DNA of 64,000 bases from positions 372,001 through 436,000 of the forward strand of contig CM055744.1 in assembly GCA_029465975.1 (NCBI GenBank), written 5' to 3'. The notes beneath the pieces are model-generated. The model did no database searches. It was not told the origin of the DNA and worked only from the letters and a program-made list of their open reading frames with translations. The translations under genes and the position numbers were made by a program. The DNA comes from Dallia pectoralis (taxonomy: Eukaryota > Chordata > Actinopteri > Esociformes > Umbridae). Below, one piece after another: positions 1-10,559 of the stretch. The first letter of the stretch is position 1. Each line of letters opens with the position of its first letter.

Positions 1-203
1 AGGGACTTTTATTCTGAAGGGCTGGAAGTACATTGTGGGTACTAGGGGGCGGGCTTTTCAAAGTGTTATAAGCTCACTGTAAGTCCTGTGTGGTCAGAGC
101 TCTCAATAAACGAACCCAACAAGACCTTGTGTGTATAGTGTTTTGATGAGTTTATAGGTATTATGTATTAATAATTCTTAGTAATACATAAATATTCTTA
201 ACA
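1..203 (+). repeat. 5' LTR, last 203 bp (truncated by window edge)
   Basis: This stretch is identical to the end of the 3' LTR except for two substitutions near positions 9 and 46. It ends in the expected CA at 202-203. A polyadenylation signal AATAAA lies at 105-110. The first ~87 bp of the LTR are upstream of the window. Confidence 0.9.
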
Positions 204-205
204 AT

Positions 206-222
206 TGGTCCTTCGAGCCGGA
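206..222 (+). other. Primer binding site matching tRNA-Tyr
   Basis: Two bases after the LTR end the sequence reads TGGTCCTTCGAGCCGGA, which is complementary to the 3' end of vertebrate tRNA-Tyr including CCA (17 bases). The match is from memory of the tRNA sequence. The next bases continue to match if one base is deleted. Confidence 0.75.
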
Positions 223-2572
223 TCTCAATTATTCATTGTTTTGTTACTTCCGAAAAAAATGGCTGAAATCGTGCACGTGGAGATAACTAGTGAATCTCCT
301 ATTAAAGTCCCTCACCTTGAATTAGGTGTTAAAAAGGGCATGTTGTTTTTTGGAAGTAATAGGCGATGTGACGAGATTGAACGAATAAAACACAGGTTGG
401 TGGGTTCCTTTATTCATTAAAAAGCATGAAATAGTTAAATGTAAATTTTAAGAGTTCATGTTTGCATGCATAAGGCCCGGGGGTAAACGATCGATATGAA
501 ATTGTTAAGTTTGATTTAAAAGGTTCATGAGTGCATGCGGTCCTCCTGTGTGGGACGAGCGGCTAATAGTAGCTGGGTATCTGATAACTACATTTATATA
601 GTTGAATGTAAAGAGCTCATAAGAGCTAGATTTCTGTCTCATGAAACAGGGAGACAAGGGGCATCTGCGCCAGTTTTAGTTTTTTTGGTATTATTGTGTT
701 AGTATAAAAACTTAACGGCCAGTTGGTGATTACGGTATTGTTAATAAATTGGAGTAACTTTACCAAGGGCCAGACGCCAGTGTACAAAAATTTTAAAAGG
801 ACAACAAAAAGAAGAATCCATTCAAACAAAATGGTGTGATAGTGTTTAAGAAGACACCGGAATATGTAAAATATATGGCAAGTAAAGGTCTCTATTATGT
901 CCACCATTTGGGAGTTAAATTATGGGTTCGGGGCGACTAGTCATAGTAAAACACTGTGAGGTACTAGTTAATATCCATTAGGATAAAACTAATGGTAATA
1001 AAAAAAACATAGCTTTGAGCTAAAATATTGCCAATACCTAGTTAAAACAGAGAAAAAAAATAGGACAAGATAATTTACGGAAAAAGCTATATATAGGAGA
1101 GAGAAGCTGGAGTGTAACTAAACGTTTCGGCGTTTTACTGTATTTTGGTGAATTGTTTTTCAAAACTTGGGTAAATGTTTACTTTGGGAAACCTGGTTTG
1201 TGTTTTGTGGTTGACCTGTTTGTGGAATTCCTGTCGGTTTGTCTGTTTTCATGTTGTGTGTGTACATGTTTTGTCCCTGTCTTAACAGTGGTGGAGCATG
1301 AAAATGAAGTAGCATTATGATAAGTGTTGTGTCTCTGATACGTCATATGCTCATTGTGGACAGAGATCAGTGGGCTGCTCCTGATGTGGAGTTTTATTCC
1401 TATACAGATATATTTCGATGACTCTTCAAATTTGGTTAAAGGTTCTGGCTTTGTGTGCACGTTTATGATGGTGATTTTTGTTCTAAGGAGTCTAAGTTCA
1501 TCGAGTTGTGTTAATATAACTATATATTTCCATGTTTCCTCTGGTTTGGTTGATGACTTTATCTTATAAGATAGTGTTCTGTTTACAGAGGGTGCTTGTG
1601 TTTTTGAGGAACAGAGCCTGCTGATTAGATAATGAATTGATTCCAATGGGTGTTAGATTCTTGGGTTTGGAAACATCATGTGTGCCTCACTGTTCTTCTG
1701 AGTTTACTTTCTGCAGTACTACTGGGGTAAATCTATAGAGAACTGTTCTCCTCACTATTATTGAGTGCCTGGATTAATCTATAGAGTGTTTTTCCATGCT
1801 ATTATCTTTATTATGGTTTTGTGTAACAACTCTATTAGCTTTTGTTCACAATTTTGGCAGGTTGGTTAAAACTGGTTTTCACCCCAGATGGGGGGTGATG
1901 TTATCTCTGGAATGTTGACCTGCCCTCCTGTTGAGAACTCTCCTGTGGAGGGGGAGGAGGTGATGGGTTTAGAGTAGAGCCAATGATACTGTTTTTTTAA
2001 CACTGTGTGATTCCATTTATCAGGTTTGCTTTCTCTCCTGTGTCATTTTCAGCTGACTACTGTAGAGAAAGCAGGGGGGACTAAGGTTGATATTTAACTT
2101 GTTTCATCACTGAGTATCAATTTGTTAAAATTGGGTTTTGGAAAGTGTTTGTTGGATTTAAAAGTCTAACATTAAGCTAGACCTCAACATTTCTTATCAG
2201 ATGGAATAATCTTCTTAAAGGGGAGAGCCTCCCCCGCACACTTCTACCACTGGCAGGGGGGAGGAAATGTAAGAATGGGGGGAGGCAGTAAAATGGGGGA
2301 ATGGCATGGCATGTCTAGAAAGTCTTAAAGTAGCACAAGATATACAGAGAAATAATTGAGTGGGTTTAAAATAATAAAATGCATACATGTAGGTTCTTCC
2401 TAAATTAATCATAGTTTAAAAGAAACAGTTTACGGACTAAATAGAGTCATATATGCATGTCTTAAAGCGTATAAAAACATCAAATTGGGAAAGGAAGACA
2501 GTGATAAATCTCTGTTGAGAGTGATAGGATGTGAAAAAGAAAGTGTTAAAATTGTTGAAGTAGAAAGCTAAG
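223..2572 (+). other. Retroelement interior without recognisable gene
   Basis: This AT-rich stretch follows the primer site. A short open frame starts at ATG 259 and ends at 420; it could be the remnant of a gag start, but I do not recognise it. From 420 to 560 two imperfect copies of a short block containing 'ttcatg..tgcatgc' occur. The rest has scattered stops in all frames, and an open minus-strand stretch at 1179-1646 has low-complexity composition. I see no protease, reverse transcriptase or RNase H motif. Confidence 0.5.
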
Positions 2573-2882
2573 TGTAACGAATCGCGGGTTTTGTAGCAGA
2601 TACAGGAACGGGCAGGAAGCAATCGCGGAGTTTTACAAGATAATTGTGCTTTTATTAATAAACACACGGACTTATACATAAACAAGAACACAGATATAAC
2701 CTCTACACGGAGACGAGACCATTACATAAAAACAATGACCGACAAAGACCAAACCAAACTGACGAACTTAAATACTGTGACAATCAAAAAGAAATGAAAT
2801 CAGCTGCACCGAAATCACAGGTGCCAATCAAGGGTCCTTAATTATCCCGACAAGGAGCAGCAGAGACTCCCAGAGTCTTACA
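2573..2882 (-). repeat. 3' LTR of the nested element
   Basis: This is a 310-bp copy, TG...CA bounded on the minus strand, with AATAAAAGC as polyadenylation signal. It is duplicated at 4609-4669 plus 6289-6533. Confidence 0.85.
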
Positions 2883-3105
2883 TAATCCCCCCTCCCACGC
2901 GCAACTCCTGGGGCGCCAAAACCCCTCACCCCGGGAAACACCGGGCTTAGGCAGGATGGTGTGACGAGGGTCGGGAGGCCTGACGGGAGGAGGCGGAGCC
3001 GAGGACCGAACAGACGACCGTAGGTTAGGAGGCCGTGGCGGCGGACGCTGGTCAGGAGGCCGTGGCGGCGGACGCTGGTCAGGAGGCCTGGACGGGTCAG
3101 GATCA

Positions 3106-3420
3106 GGCTCTGGCGGATCTGGATCAGGCTCTGGCGGATCTGGATCAGGCTCTGGCGGATCTGGATCAGGCTCTGAAACGTCTGACTCAGGGACAAACTC
3201 GAGGACAGGCTCGGGGACATGCTCAGGGAAGGGGAGAAACACGGGTAAGGGGAGAGACACGGGTAAGGCGAGAGACACGGGTAAGGGGAAAGACACGGGT
3301 AAGGGGAGAGACACGGGTAAGGGGAGAGACACGGGTAAGGGGAGAGACACGGGTAAAGGGAGACACGGGTAAGGGGAGAGACACGGGTAAGGGGAGAGAC
3401 ACGGGTAAAGGGGCGAACAC
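3106..3420. repeat. Two short tandem arrays inside the nested LTR element
   Basis: At about 3106-3175 a 21-bp unit (ggatctggatcaggctctggc) repeats about three and a half times. At about 3236-3412 an 18-bp unit (acgggtaaggggagagac) repeats about ten times with one indel near 3355. Both unit lengths are multiples of three and read as Pro/Glu/Asp- or Leu/Pro/Val/Ser-rich repeats on the minus strand. Confidence 0.8.
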
Positions 3421-3844
3421 CGACACGGGGATAGACACTGACACGGGAATGGACACAGATTTAGAGACACGGACTGAAAAGGAGAGAGTGATACGGATGG
3501 GACTAGACACAGAAGGACGAATAGGACCAGGGATGGATCTACGGACAGGACAAGAACTGGGGACCAGGGCGGGACTAGGACACGGAACATGGACGGCGAT
3601 GGGTGAAGGAACGGAAAAGGGGGCGGAGCCAGGCAGAGGGACGGAACAGGGAGCTAGGACGGGGACTGGGACCGGAATGGGACTTAGGGCTTGGACTAGG
3701 ATGGGAGTAGTGTCTGGGACTAGTGAGTGCTCTGGGGATAGCACTAGGATGGGGGCGGAGACTGGGACCGGGTCATGAACAAACGGAGAGACAGGGACGG
3801 GTTTAGAGATGGGGACAGGTTCTGGGACTACACTGGGTTCTGGA

Positions 3845-4606
3845 CTAACAACAGGTACAGGGGCTAGAACGGGTACAGGGGCTAGAACGGGTACTGGGGT
3901 TAAAACAGGGATTAACACACGCTCGGGAACTGAAGTCTGCATAAGGGATTGAGCCGGACCAACGGGACATGGGAGACCCAGGCTCAGGGTTGCCCGACAG
4001 TCTGGCCTCGGAAAAACTGTGAGGCCCAGCCTCGGGCGGGACAGGAGGTAGCCTGGTCTGGAATACTGCAGAGAGTAGGGATTCCGGTAGGACGGGTAGT
4101 CCATCCTTATCAATATAACACCCGAGCAGATAAAAGTTCTGAACAATGTCATCTGAGGATGGTTCCTCTGTCTTAACGGGGAGGGTGGGTGGGAGCTGCG
4201 ATACGGCAGTCTGTAAAAATGAGCCGGTAGACAGACCTGATTCTTTGGGAGGTTGAGGAGGGAGTGAAGATTCGTACAGGCGAGTCTGACTGGGTAAATC
4301 CGGGAAAGCCTCATACGTCTCCAACACCTGCGAGAAAAACTCTGCAGGGTCTTCGAAGTCATCGTCCTCATCATAATAGTCCTCGTACTCCTCGTCGCGG
4401 TTAGACTCCGCATTATCTTCTACCTCGGACAAGAAATCCGCCCGGACCCAGCCTACTGGGGCGGGGGCGGATGGTCGGGGAGGCAGGGGTGGTCCGTGAC
4501 GTATCGCGCAGCGGCAAAATTGTTCAGCTGGTCTGGAGCAAGGATTCTCTTCCAGGAGAAAACCCCAAAGATCTCTCCGCTGCTTCCTCTTAATTCGGTC
4601 GGCCAT
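3845..4606 (-). CDS. Unrecognised 253-aa protein of the nested LTR element
   Basis: The frame opens with ATG at 4606, three bases inside the 5' LTR end, and runs 253 codons. The N-terminus is basic (MADRIKRKQRRD). A strongly acidic Glu/Asp/Tyr stretch follows around residues 70-90, and the C-terminal part is rich in Pro and Ser and ends in a Cys/Ser/Thr repeat. I recognise no gag, zinc knuckle or enzyme motif. Downstream, other minus-strand frames stay open through Pro-rich repeats (3220-3840), so the original protein may have been longer and lost its frame when repeat copy number changed. Position directly after the LTR suggests a gag-like or element-specific role; that is inference only. 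Confidence 0.45.
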   Translation of the reverse strand: MADRIKRKQRRDLWGFLLEENPCSRPAEQFCRCAIRHGPPLPPRPSAPAPVGWVRADFLSEVEDNAESNRDEEYEDYYDEDDDFEDPAEFFSQVLETYEAFPDLPSQTRLYESSLPPQPPKESGLSTGSFLQTAVSQLPPTLPVKTEEPSSDDIVQNFYLLGCYIDKDGLPVLPESLLSAVFQTRLPPVPPEAGPHSFSEARLSGNPEPGSPMSRWSGSIPYADFSSRACVNPCFNPSTRSSPCTRSSPCTCC

Positions 4607-4672
4607 TCTGTAACGGGTTGTGTAGCAGGTACAGAAACGGGCAGGAAGCAATCGCGGAGTTTTACAAGATAT

Positions 4673-6287
4673 TCACAAGTTCGCACTTACATGCCAATTA
4701 AGGGATAGGTTTAATGCGTATTTGGCGTGCTGTCCGGAGAGAGGATTCGGCCCGAACCCAGAGTACCCCCCCCCCGCATGTAAGTGGTTAGGACTAGAAT
4801 TTGAGCAGAGAAGGGGTGGTGGGGGGATGCTGCGAGCTGTCAGCGGAGCAAGGTAAGACTGCTGAGTCTATATGTACCCTAGCCGTTGATTGCTGAGAGC
4901 TTCCACCTGTAATTAATTAGCTGAAAGTCCTCCTCCCGAACCTTGTTATTAAACCTCATTTCACGAGTTCGCACTTACATGCCAATTAAGTGATAGGTTT
5001 AATGCGCATTTGGCGTGCTGTCCGGAGAGAGGGTTCCGGGCTCGGAATCCGGCCCGGGGCTCAGGGAGAGTACCCCCCTAACGCTAAGGAGCAGAGGACA
5101 GCCGCCGGATTATAAACCCCCCAGAGTGCCGAGCTTGGCGGACTGGCATCTCGAGGAAGGGTCTGACTTTTTTTTTGTATGCGCGGGGCCTGTGAAGCCG
5201 TTCCGGGTGGATGGCCGTTCGAAATGCATGCGCCATCGACAAATAGGGTTGGTGGACAAATAGGGTTGCTGGTGGACAAATAGTGGACAAATAGGGTTGC
5301 TCGAACCGGAGTGGGGAGGAGGGGAGGGGGAATGGCGGCTGGAAGGATGAAGAGTGAGCTTGCGCTGCGAGCGGGGGCGGGCCCGCGCTGGTTTGGAGCT
5401 GTGGGGCTGCGGGCCTGCGGGCCACTGCCGGTGGGCGGAGTTGGGCCGCTGCCAGTGGGCGGGGTTGGCACCTGGTCGGTAGAGAGACTGAATGCGAGGG
5501 TTAGCCTGTACTGCTGGCTGCGAAAGCTTCGCGCTGGTGCCCGGGCCCGGAGCTCGGGGCCGCTGGAAAGGGAGAGGGTTATTAGGGGTATACGGCTGAG
5601 CTGTAAAAGGGGAGCCGCAGGGCTCGTCCGAATGCGGCGCTGCGGCGGCAGAGGCATTGGCGGAGCGAAGCGAGCCGTGTCCTGAGCGGGAGACTGACGG
5701 AGTTGCCTGGGGCGGTATATTTTGGGCCCTGCGGGTTTTGCCCTGCCTGCGGGCCGGTTTGGGAGAAGATTGTAGGGAGACATATAGGTCGTACGGCTCC
5801 GCTTTGTGCGTCTTCCTTGAGACCTGTGGTCCGAGTTGCCCAGCGCTTGTCTTAGCCCGGCTACGGTCCAGTTCCCGACGGGAGGGATCGTCGGGATGGT
5901 CGAGCGGTAGGAGGAAGCCGGGGAAGAAGGTGGGGGTTTTGCTGGGGGCGGCGAAGCCTGGTACCGGCGTCCGGGTGAACGAGCGGATGGTCGGGCCGGA
6001 GTGAGGCCGCCGCGAGAAGCCCTGGGCTCAGGAGTGGCGTCCGGCATGACCGAAATGATCAGGGGGCCCGCGACTTGCGGGGGGACATTCCTGGGATTGC
6101 TAGCGCCTTCGGCAGAGGAAGCGCTTTAGCGAGACGTAGTATCTGGGCGAGAGAAACTACTGCTGCTGCGAGCTGTCAGCGGAGCAAGACTGCTGAGTCT
6201 ATATGTACCCTAGCCGTTGATTGCTGAGATCTTCCACCTGTAATTAATTAGCTGAAAGTCCTCCTCCCGAACCTTGTTAGTAAACCT
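4673..6287. mobile_element. Secondary insertion in the nested 5' LTR: tandem element copies with a GC-rich core
   Basis: The insert is flanked by atatt on both sides (about 4668-4672 and 6288-6292). It holds two head-to-tail copies of a unit that begins CAC(A/G)AGTTCGCACTTACATG and ends TTA(T/G)TAAACCTC. Copy one is 4673-4957 (~285 bp). Copy two is 4963-6287 and is expanded by about 1.1 kb of GC- and CpG-rich sequence (about 5050-6165). Open frames in the GC-rich part, for example on the minus strand at 5061-6047, have the Pro/Arg/Ser/Ala composition expected of non-coding GC-rich DNA. I do not recognise the family; the AT-rich tail segment resembles the regulatory part of an LTR. Confidence 0.5.
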
Positions 6288-6533
6288 CATATTGTGCTTT
6301 TATTAATAAACACACACGGACTTATACATAAACAAGAACACGGATATAACCTCTACACGGAGACGAGACCATTACATTAAGACAATGACCGACAAAGACC
6401 AAACCAAACTGACGAACTTAAATACTGTGACAATCAAACAGAAACTAAATCAGCTGCACCGAAATCACAGGTGCCAATCAAAGGTCCTCAATTATCCCGA
6501 CAAGGAGCAGCAGAGACTCCCAGAGTCTTACAC

Positions 6534-7524
6534 TAAGGAAGACTTCAGGAGGGCCTGTTAGATTGTAAATACCATATATTGTCTCGGGTTGTAAAGAACA
6601 AAGACAGAGAGATGAGTGAGAAATGGAGGGGGTTATCTGTCCCCAGGAAGGAGCTGGAGAGGGCTAAGAAAGTTGGGAAAAAAAGGTTTGCGGTCAGGTC
6701 AGAAGGATAAAGTAATAAAATAGTAGAGGAAGACTAGAAACCTACAGTGAAAAAGAGATATTTACTGTGTTGAGATAATTACTTATTTTATCATGATACC
6801 AAACATCTAATAGAACTAAAAGCAGCCAGATTAATTAATTATTTGTGACACCGAAGTGTGTATATCAGTCATAATGAAAGTTGATTTGCCTGGGGGGGTG
6901 AAACTCACATACAAAACTACATGCATTGCACGCGATCATCATTGTAGACTTACTCAGGAAGTTCTACTACTTAGTGGTGGGCAGAGTGGGCCTCATCTGT
7001 AGTATTTAAACTGTGCTCTGAGTGGGCCTAGCCTCATCTGTAGTATTTAAACTGTGCTCTGAGTGGGCCTAGCCTCATCTGTAGTATTTAAACTGTGCTC
7101 TGTTAACCTGATTGAGATATGTTGTGCAAACTAGAGGAGTGACACCAACCCTCCAGGGAAGGCGAGTGGTCCGGCTGAGGGAAGGACTATCCAATATGAT
7201 CCTGGTCACAGAAGGTGAAGGGATCTCAAGCTAATTGGTGGAGATTGGAGCTCATCTTAGCCGGACCAGATCAGTGAGTGAGGACAGAGTCCATGGAGCC
7301 ACTAGGGCTCAGCAAGGACAGATAGGAGACATACAAAAGGTAACATTTCTTCATTGCACTGCTTATTCAGGGATTTAGGTGAGGAAACATCACATGACTG
7401 TATAATAATACCAGACCTAGCCACTAGGGTGAGACCAAACTTATAAAATACACTCTTGAGGGTAGCTGATCTGAGACTCTAGTTGGATGAGACCAATGCC
7501 ACTAAATGTGTGGTGTGTCAAATG
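6534..7524 (+). other. Retroelement interior, no gene
   Basis: After the nested element the host ERV resumes. The stretch is AT-rich with stops in all frames, apart from a short tandem repeat at 6985-7102. I see no retroviral domain. Confidence 0.5.
6985..7102 (+). repeat. Three-copy 41-bp tandem repeat
   Basis: The unit, containing catctgtagtatttaaactg, occurs three times in succession with near-perfect identity; the first copy lacks four bases (ctag). Confidence 0.9.
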
Positions 7525-7752
7525 CTGCGCTTTTATCCAAAGCGCTTTACAGATCCTGCGTCACATTCACCCATTCATTCACTCATACACTGACGACCAC
7601 GTCTACCATGCAAGGCGACTGCAGGCTCGCCAGGAGCAGCTGGGGTTAGGTGTCTTGCTCATGGACACCTCGACCAGGAGGAACCGGGGATCGAACCACC
7701 AACCTTCCGATTGATAGACAACCAACTCAACCCACTGAGCCACTGCCGCCCC
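7525..7752 (-). mobile_element. tRNA-derived SINE
   Basis: On the minus strand the element starts GGGGCGGCAGTGGCTCAG and carries an A-box-like segment (TGGCTCAGTGGG) and a B box (GGTTCGATCCC), the internal promoter of tRNA-derived SINEs. The opposite end (near 7525) has the AAAGCGCTTTGGATAAAAGC motif seen at the tails of L2-dependent fish SINEs. It lies antisense inside the ERV. Confidence 0.8.
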
Positions 7753-7968
7753 TCTGAGCCTACCAGCCCCCGCCTCAACAGGGGGGATGGTAGGAATAAA
7801 GGGTCAGTGAAGTTGTAGGATACAGACTAACAACGTATAAAAAAAAATCTGTAGACAGTGTGAGATGTGCTGTATAGTTCCCACAAGGGTACTATAGACC
7901 ATACTTAGAGATATGTCCAGGACATAGGTATTCAGATAATGGGTCATACTTTGTTAATGATGTAATAA

Positions 7969-8367
7969 TGTCACGGATCCTTTGGGTGTAGTGGGAAGGA
8001 GCGAGATGCAGAGCCAGATAACGTTCGCGGAGTTTTATTATCACATAAAACCGACAGACACAGGAACCGAAAACTTAACAAACACTGTGACGTAAATAAA
8101 AGTGCGCTTACACAAAGCGACTTAATTAATAACGATAACACAGTGCGCATAAAACAAACAGTACAGCCACTCACCTACATGGACACGTAACATTAAATCA
8201 ATAACCAGCACCAGTGAACCTAACCAGGGACCTTAAATAGCCCACTGATTACTAAACTATGCCCGGCGCTTAATTAAACCCAAATCAGCTGTGCTCCTAA
8301 TTACAACATACACAGAAGTGCTCTCCCAACCACCCTGTGTACAGCACAACTCACCCACTACCTGACA
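7969..8367 (-). repeat. Solo LTR
   Basis: On the minus strand the 399-bp segment begins TGTCAGGTAG and ends CCGTGACA, with AATAAAACTCCGCGA near its 3' end, a motif also seen in similar form in the nested LTR at 2573-2882. Flanks aataa/aatac are a four-of-five match to a 5-bp duplication. No internal region is present, so this is a solo LTR of a related family. Confidence 0.65.
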
Positions 8368-8496
8368 AATACACCATTTAGGACAGATCGTTAAGTTAAA
8401 TTTAAGAACTAATTGTGCCTATCACCAACAATTGGCAAGGTTGATAGAAAGAAACAATAGGACAAATTATATAGTCTATCCCATATTAAATATTGT

Positions 8497-8816
8497 TTGT
8501 TAGACCATACAGGATCCCAGAGCTGGAAAATTGACGAGGGAAACGACATTGTACATTATATTCATAAATCACTAAAGAACAAATCTGCTATGTCCAATGT
8601 TAGACCAATTCCTGAGCCTGGTGAGGACGAGGATAAACCATTACATGACCTGGTTCCGGGAGACTGGGTGCTGATCTGAAGGACACTCACATGGGAAGGG
8701 CCTTATCAGGTATTGTTGACCACACCCTTTGCTGTACGGATCCAGGAGCAACTGGGTTTATAATTCCCATTGTAAGAAAGCAACCACTGTTTAGAGCCGT
8801 CTTGTGAACATAGAGG
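8497..8816 (+). pseudogene. Remnant of retroviral integrase C-terminal region
   Basis: An open stretch from 8497 to a stop at 8677-8679 includes the motif PGDWVLI, and the same frame after the stop continues with WEGPYQVLLTTP. These are hallmarks of the C-terminal domain of integrase in gamma/epsilon-type retroviruses. The stop and the absence of upstream catalytic domains show that it is dead. Its position upstream of an envelope-like start agrees with the usual pol-env order. Confidence 0.6.
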
Positions 8817-8913
8817 GGGAAGTCAATGGGGCTACAAAGGGGGGTGTCTAATAGAGGCACTCGTCTCAAACCTCGAGAAGAAACTAGGTAGGACGACCCG
8901 TCTATAGGGGATC

Positions 8914-9072
8914 ATGACGTCTCTAATATGGTGGGCCTTATTGGGCATAGTGACTGTGGAGGGGCAGACTTTAAAAGGAACAGATTGTAAGGAGAGGATT
9001 TTAGGTTCTTCTGTCCAGTCTGAAAATGGATGGGAAAGATTAAATGTATTATATTTGCAGAAGTCCATGTAA
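8914..9072 (+). pseudogene. Envelope-like start, truncated
   Basis: An ATG at 8914 opens a short frame with a hydrophobic N-terminal segment resembling a signal peptide and ends at a stop at 9070-9072. The location right after the integrase remnant and the signal-peptide character suggest an env remnant. I recognise no surface or transmembrane-subunit domain downstream, so the assignment is tentative. Confidence 0.35.
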
Positions 9073-10550
9073 GAGAACAATATCCTTGTCTGGAAAGATA
9101 GAGCAGGTGTTGTCATGGAATTTTATGATCACTCAAGAAGTTTATTAACAACTAATAGATGTTGTTTAGGCCAAAAGGCACAGCGAAAGGAATGTTTAGG
9201 ATGAGCTTTCTGTAGGACAGGAATATAAGGCTTATGATAGGCGACATATGTCTTTTGACCTATTGACCTCAAGAAAGGTCCTGGGGAGGGAATATATGTC
9301 ACTAAGTAACTTCGAGGTGCCGGCTTGGCTGTTAGGAATTGTATGGGACATTGTGTATCTTCCTTCCTTTTACAAGCCTAGACACTTCTTTACTTCCCCT
9401 ATCTAATTATCAAAGGTACCCTGTGGTCATATAAGAGAACCATCTGTTCACCCTATATACTGTTTAGGTTTTGGTGTGTCAAGTATGTGCGTTACTGATT
9501 CTCCATAAATACTGTGTGAACTTCTGTCTCATCAGGTCAGTCTGATCCAGCACAGGTTATTGTCCTGTTGTCTGATGAAGACTTTCCTCAACCCTATTCT
9601 TTAACTTTGCTATAGGGATTGATCTGACCAATGCAAAAGCTTAAACCTGTATTTGAGAAATGGTTTCTTAATTGCAATTAAACCTGTTAAAAGTGTCAAC
9701 TGTATCATACTCTCGTGCGTCTTACTTTAAGTTCGAATTCAGCGATTAAAGTCTAAAATTTCCACGACAGTGTAGATAATAGATTCACCATAACTCATTA
9801 GCAGGTTGGCTGGTGAATGGGTGGATGTAAGGAGCATACTGTTGACAGACAGGGGGGAGAACTAACAAGCTAATCATCGGACTTGATAGACAGTTTAGGC
9901 TGTGTTCTCCTCAGCGTAACAGAGAAATAAAGTAACTATATCTGATGCACCCATGGACAGCCAAGGAGAGTGTGTTGGAGGGTCATTTCTTTGTAGTGGG
10001 TGGTACAGTGAGGGCCTTTACCAAAACTAATGGGTTAATATATTAGTTATTCCAGTTAGCTAACGATACAAACTGCTATTGATCTTTAGAGTTAGGAACA
10101 GTTAGCTCTGTGCTCCACAGGTCATATAGAATCACATGGTCCTGGATATCCTCACTGCAGAGAAGGGTGGGGTCTGCAATATGATAGGGGTCACATGACG
10201 TTTTTACATTTCTGATAACCATAATAATGTGTCTGATATCATTGCCAATATTCTATACATGACCCTCCTCAGGCCTCCAGGGCCTAATGAAGGGCTTGTT
10301 ATCTTCACTAATGTCTGTCCTAGTTCCTACTCTAGTTCTGGTGGTGCTGGTGATTTGTCCCGTATCCTGTTGAATCTTCATGGGAGTGTTTCGCGGAGGA
10401 AATACTGCAATTGGATCACACCTCAGATGTCGGGCTAAATGATGGTCCTGATTTGGATGCATCAGTGTTCTTTTCCAGTCAAGCGATTACATTTCCCTGC
10501 TGTGATAAAATGTTTAGTTACTGATGTTAGTTTACATTGTTATGATCTTC
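9073..10550 (+). other. Decayed 3' interior of the ERV
   Basis: No frame longer than about 70 codons is present. Short open pieces at 10229-10438 and 10439-10648 are not recognisable. This is probably former envelope sequence plus non-coding DNA. Confidence 0.4.
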
Positions 10551-10559
10551 AGGGGGGAA

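Larger units (their letters stand above)
2573..6533 (-). mobile_element. Nested LTR retroelement, antisense to host ERV, TSD CTAAG
   Basis: The element is bounded by the perfect 5-bp duplication ctaag (2568-2572 and 6534-6538). On the minus strand it starts TGTAAGAC and ends GTTACA. The 3' LTR is 2573-2882. The 5' LTR lies at 4609-4669 plus about 6289-6533, interrupted by a 1.6-kb secondary insertion. A purine tract (GGGAGGGGGG on the minus strand, just inside 2883) abuts the 3' LTR. The LTRs carry AATAAA on the minus strand and differ by about 11 substitutions and three small indels over roughly 300 bp. The interior is only 1.7 kb and encodes no polymerase, so this is a non-autonomous element. 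Its family is unknown to me; the 5-bp duplication fits Ty3/Gypsy or ERV types. Confidence 0.85.

Noticed and set aside
1179..1646. 155-codon minus-strand frame in the ERV interior
   Set aside because: Ser/Thr/Lys-rich composition in AT-rich DNA, no retroviral or host similarity recognised, and antisense to the element.
3035..3778. 247-codon plus-strand frame rich in Arg/Gly/Thr repeats
   Set aside because: It is the complement of the 18- and 21-bp tandem repeats of the minus-oriented LTR element; the element's own coding strand is minus.
5061..6047. 328-codon minus-strand open frame
   Set aside because: It lies wholly in CpG-rich sequence, is made of Pro/Ser/Arg/Ala, and no domain is visible. 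Long frames are expected by chance there because stop codons are AT-rich.
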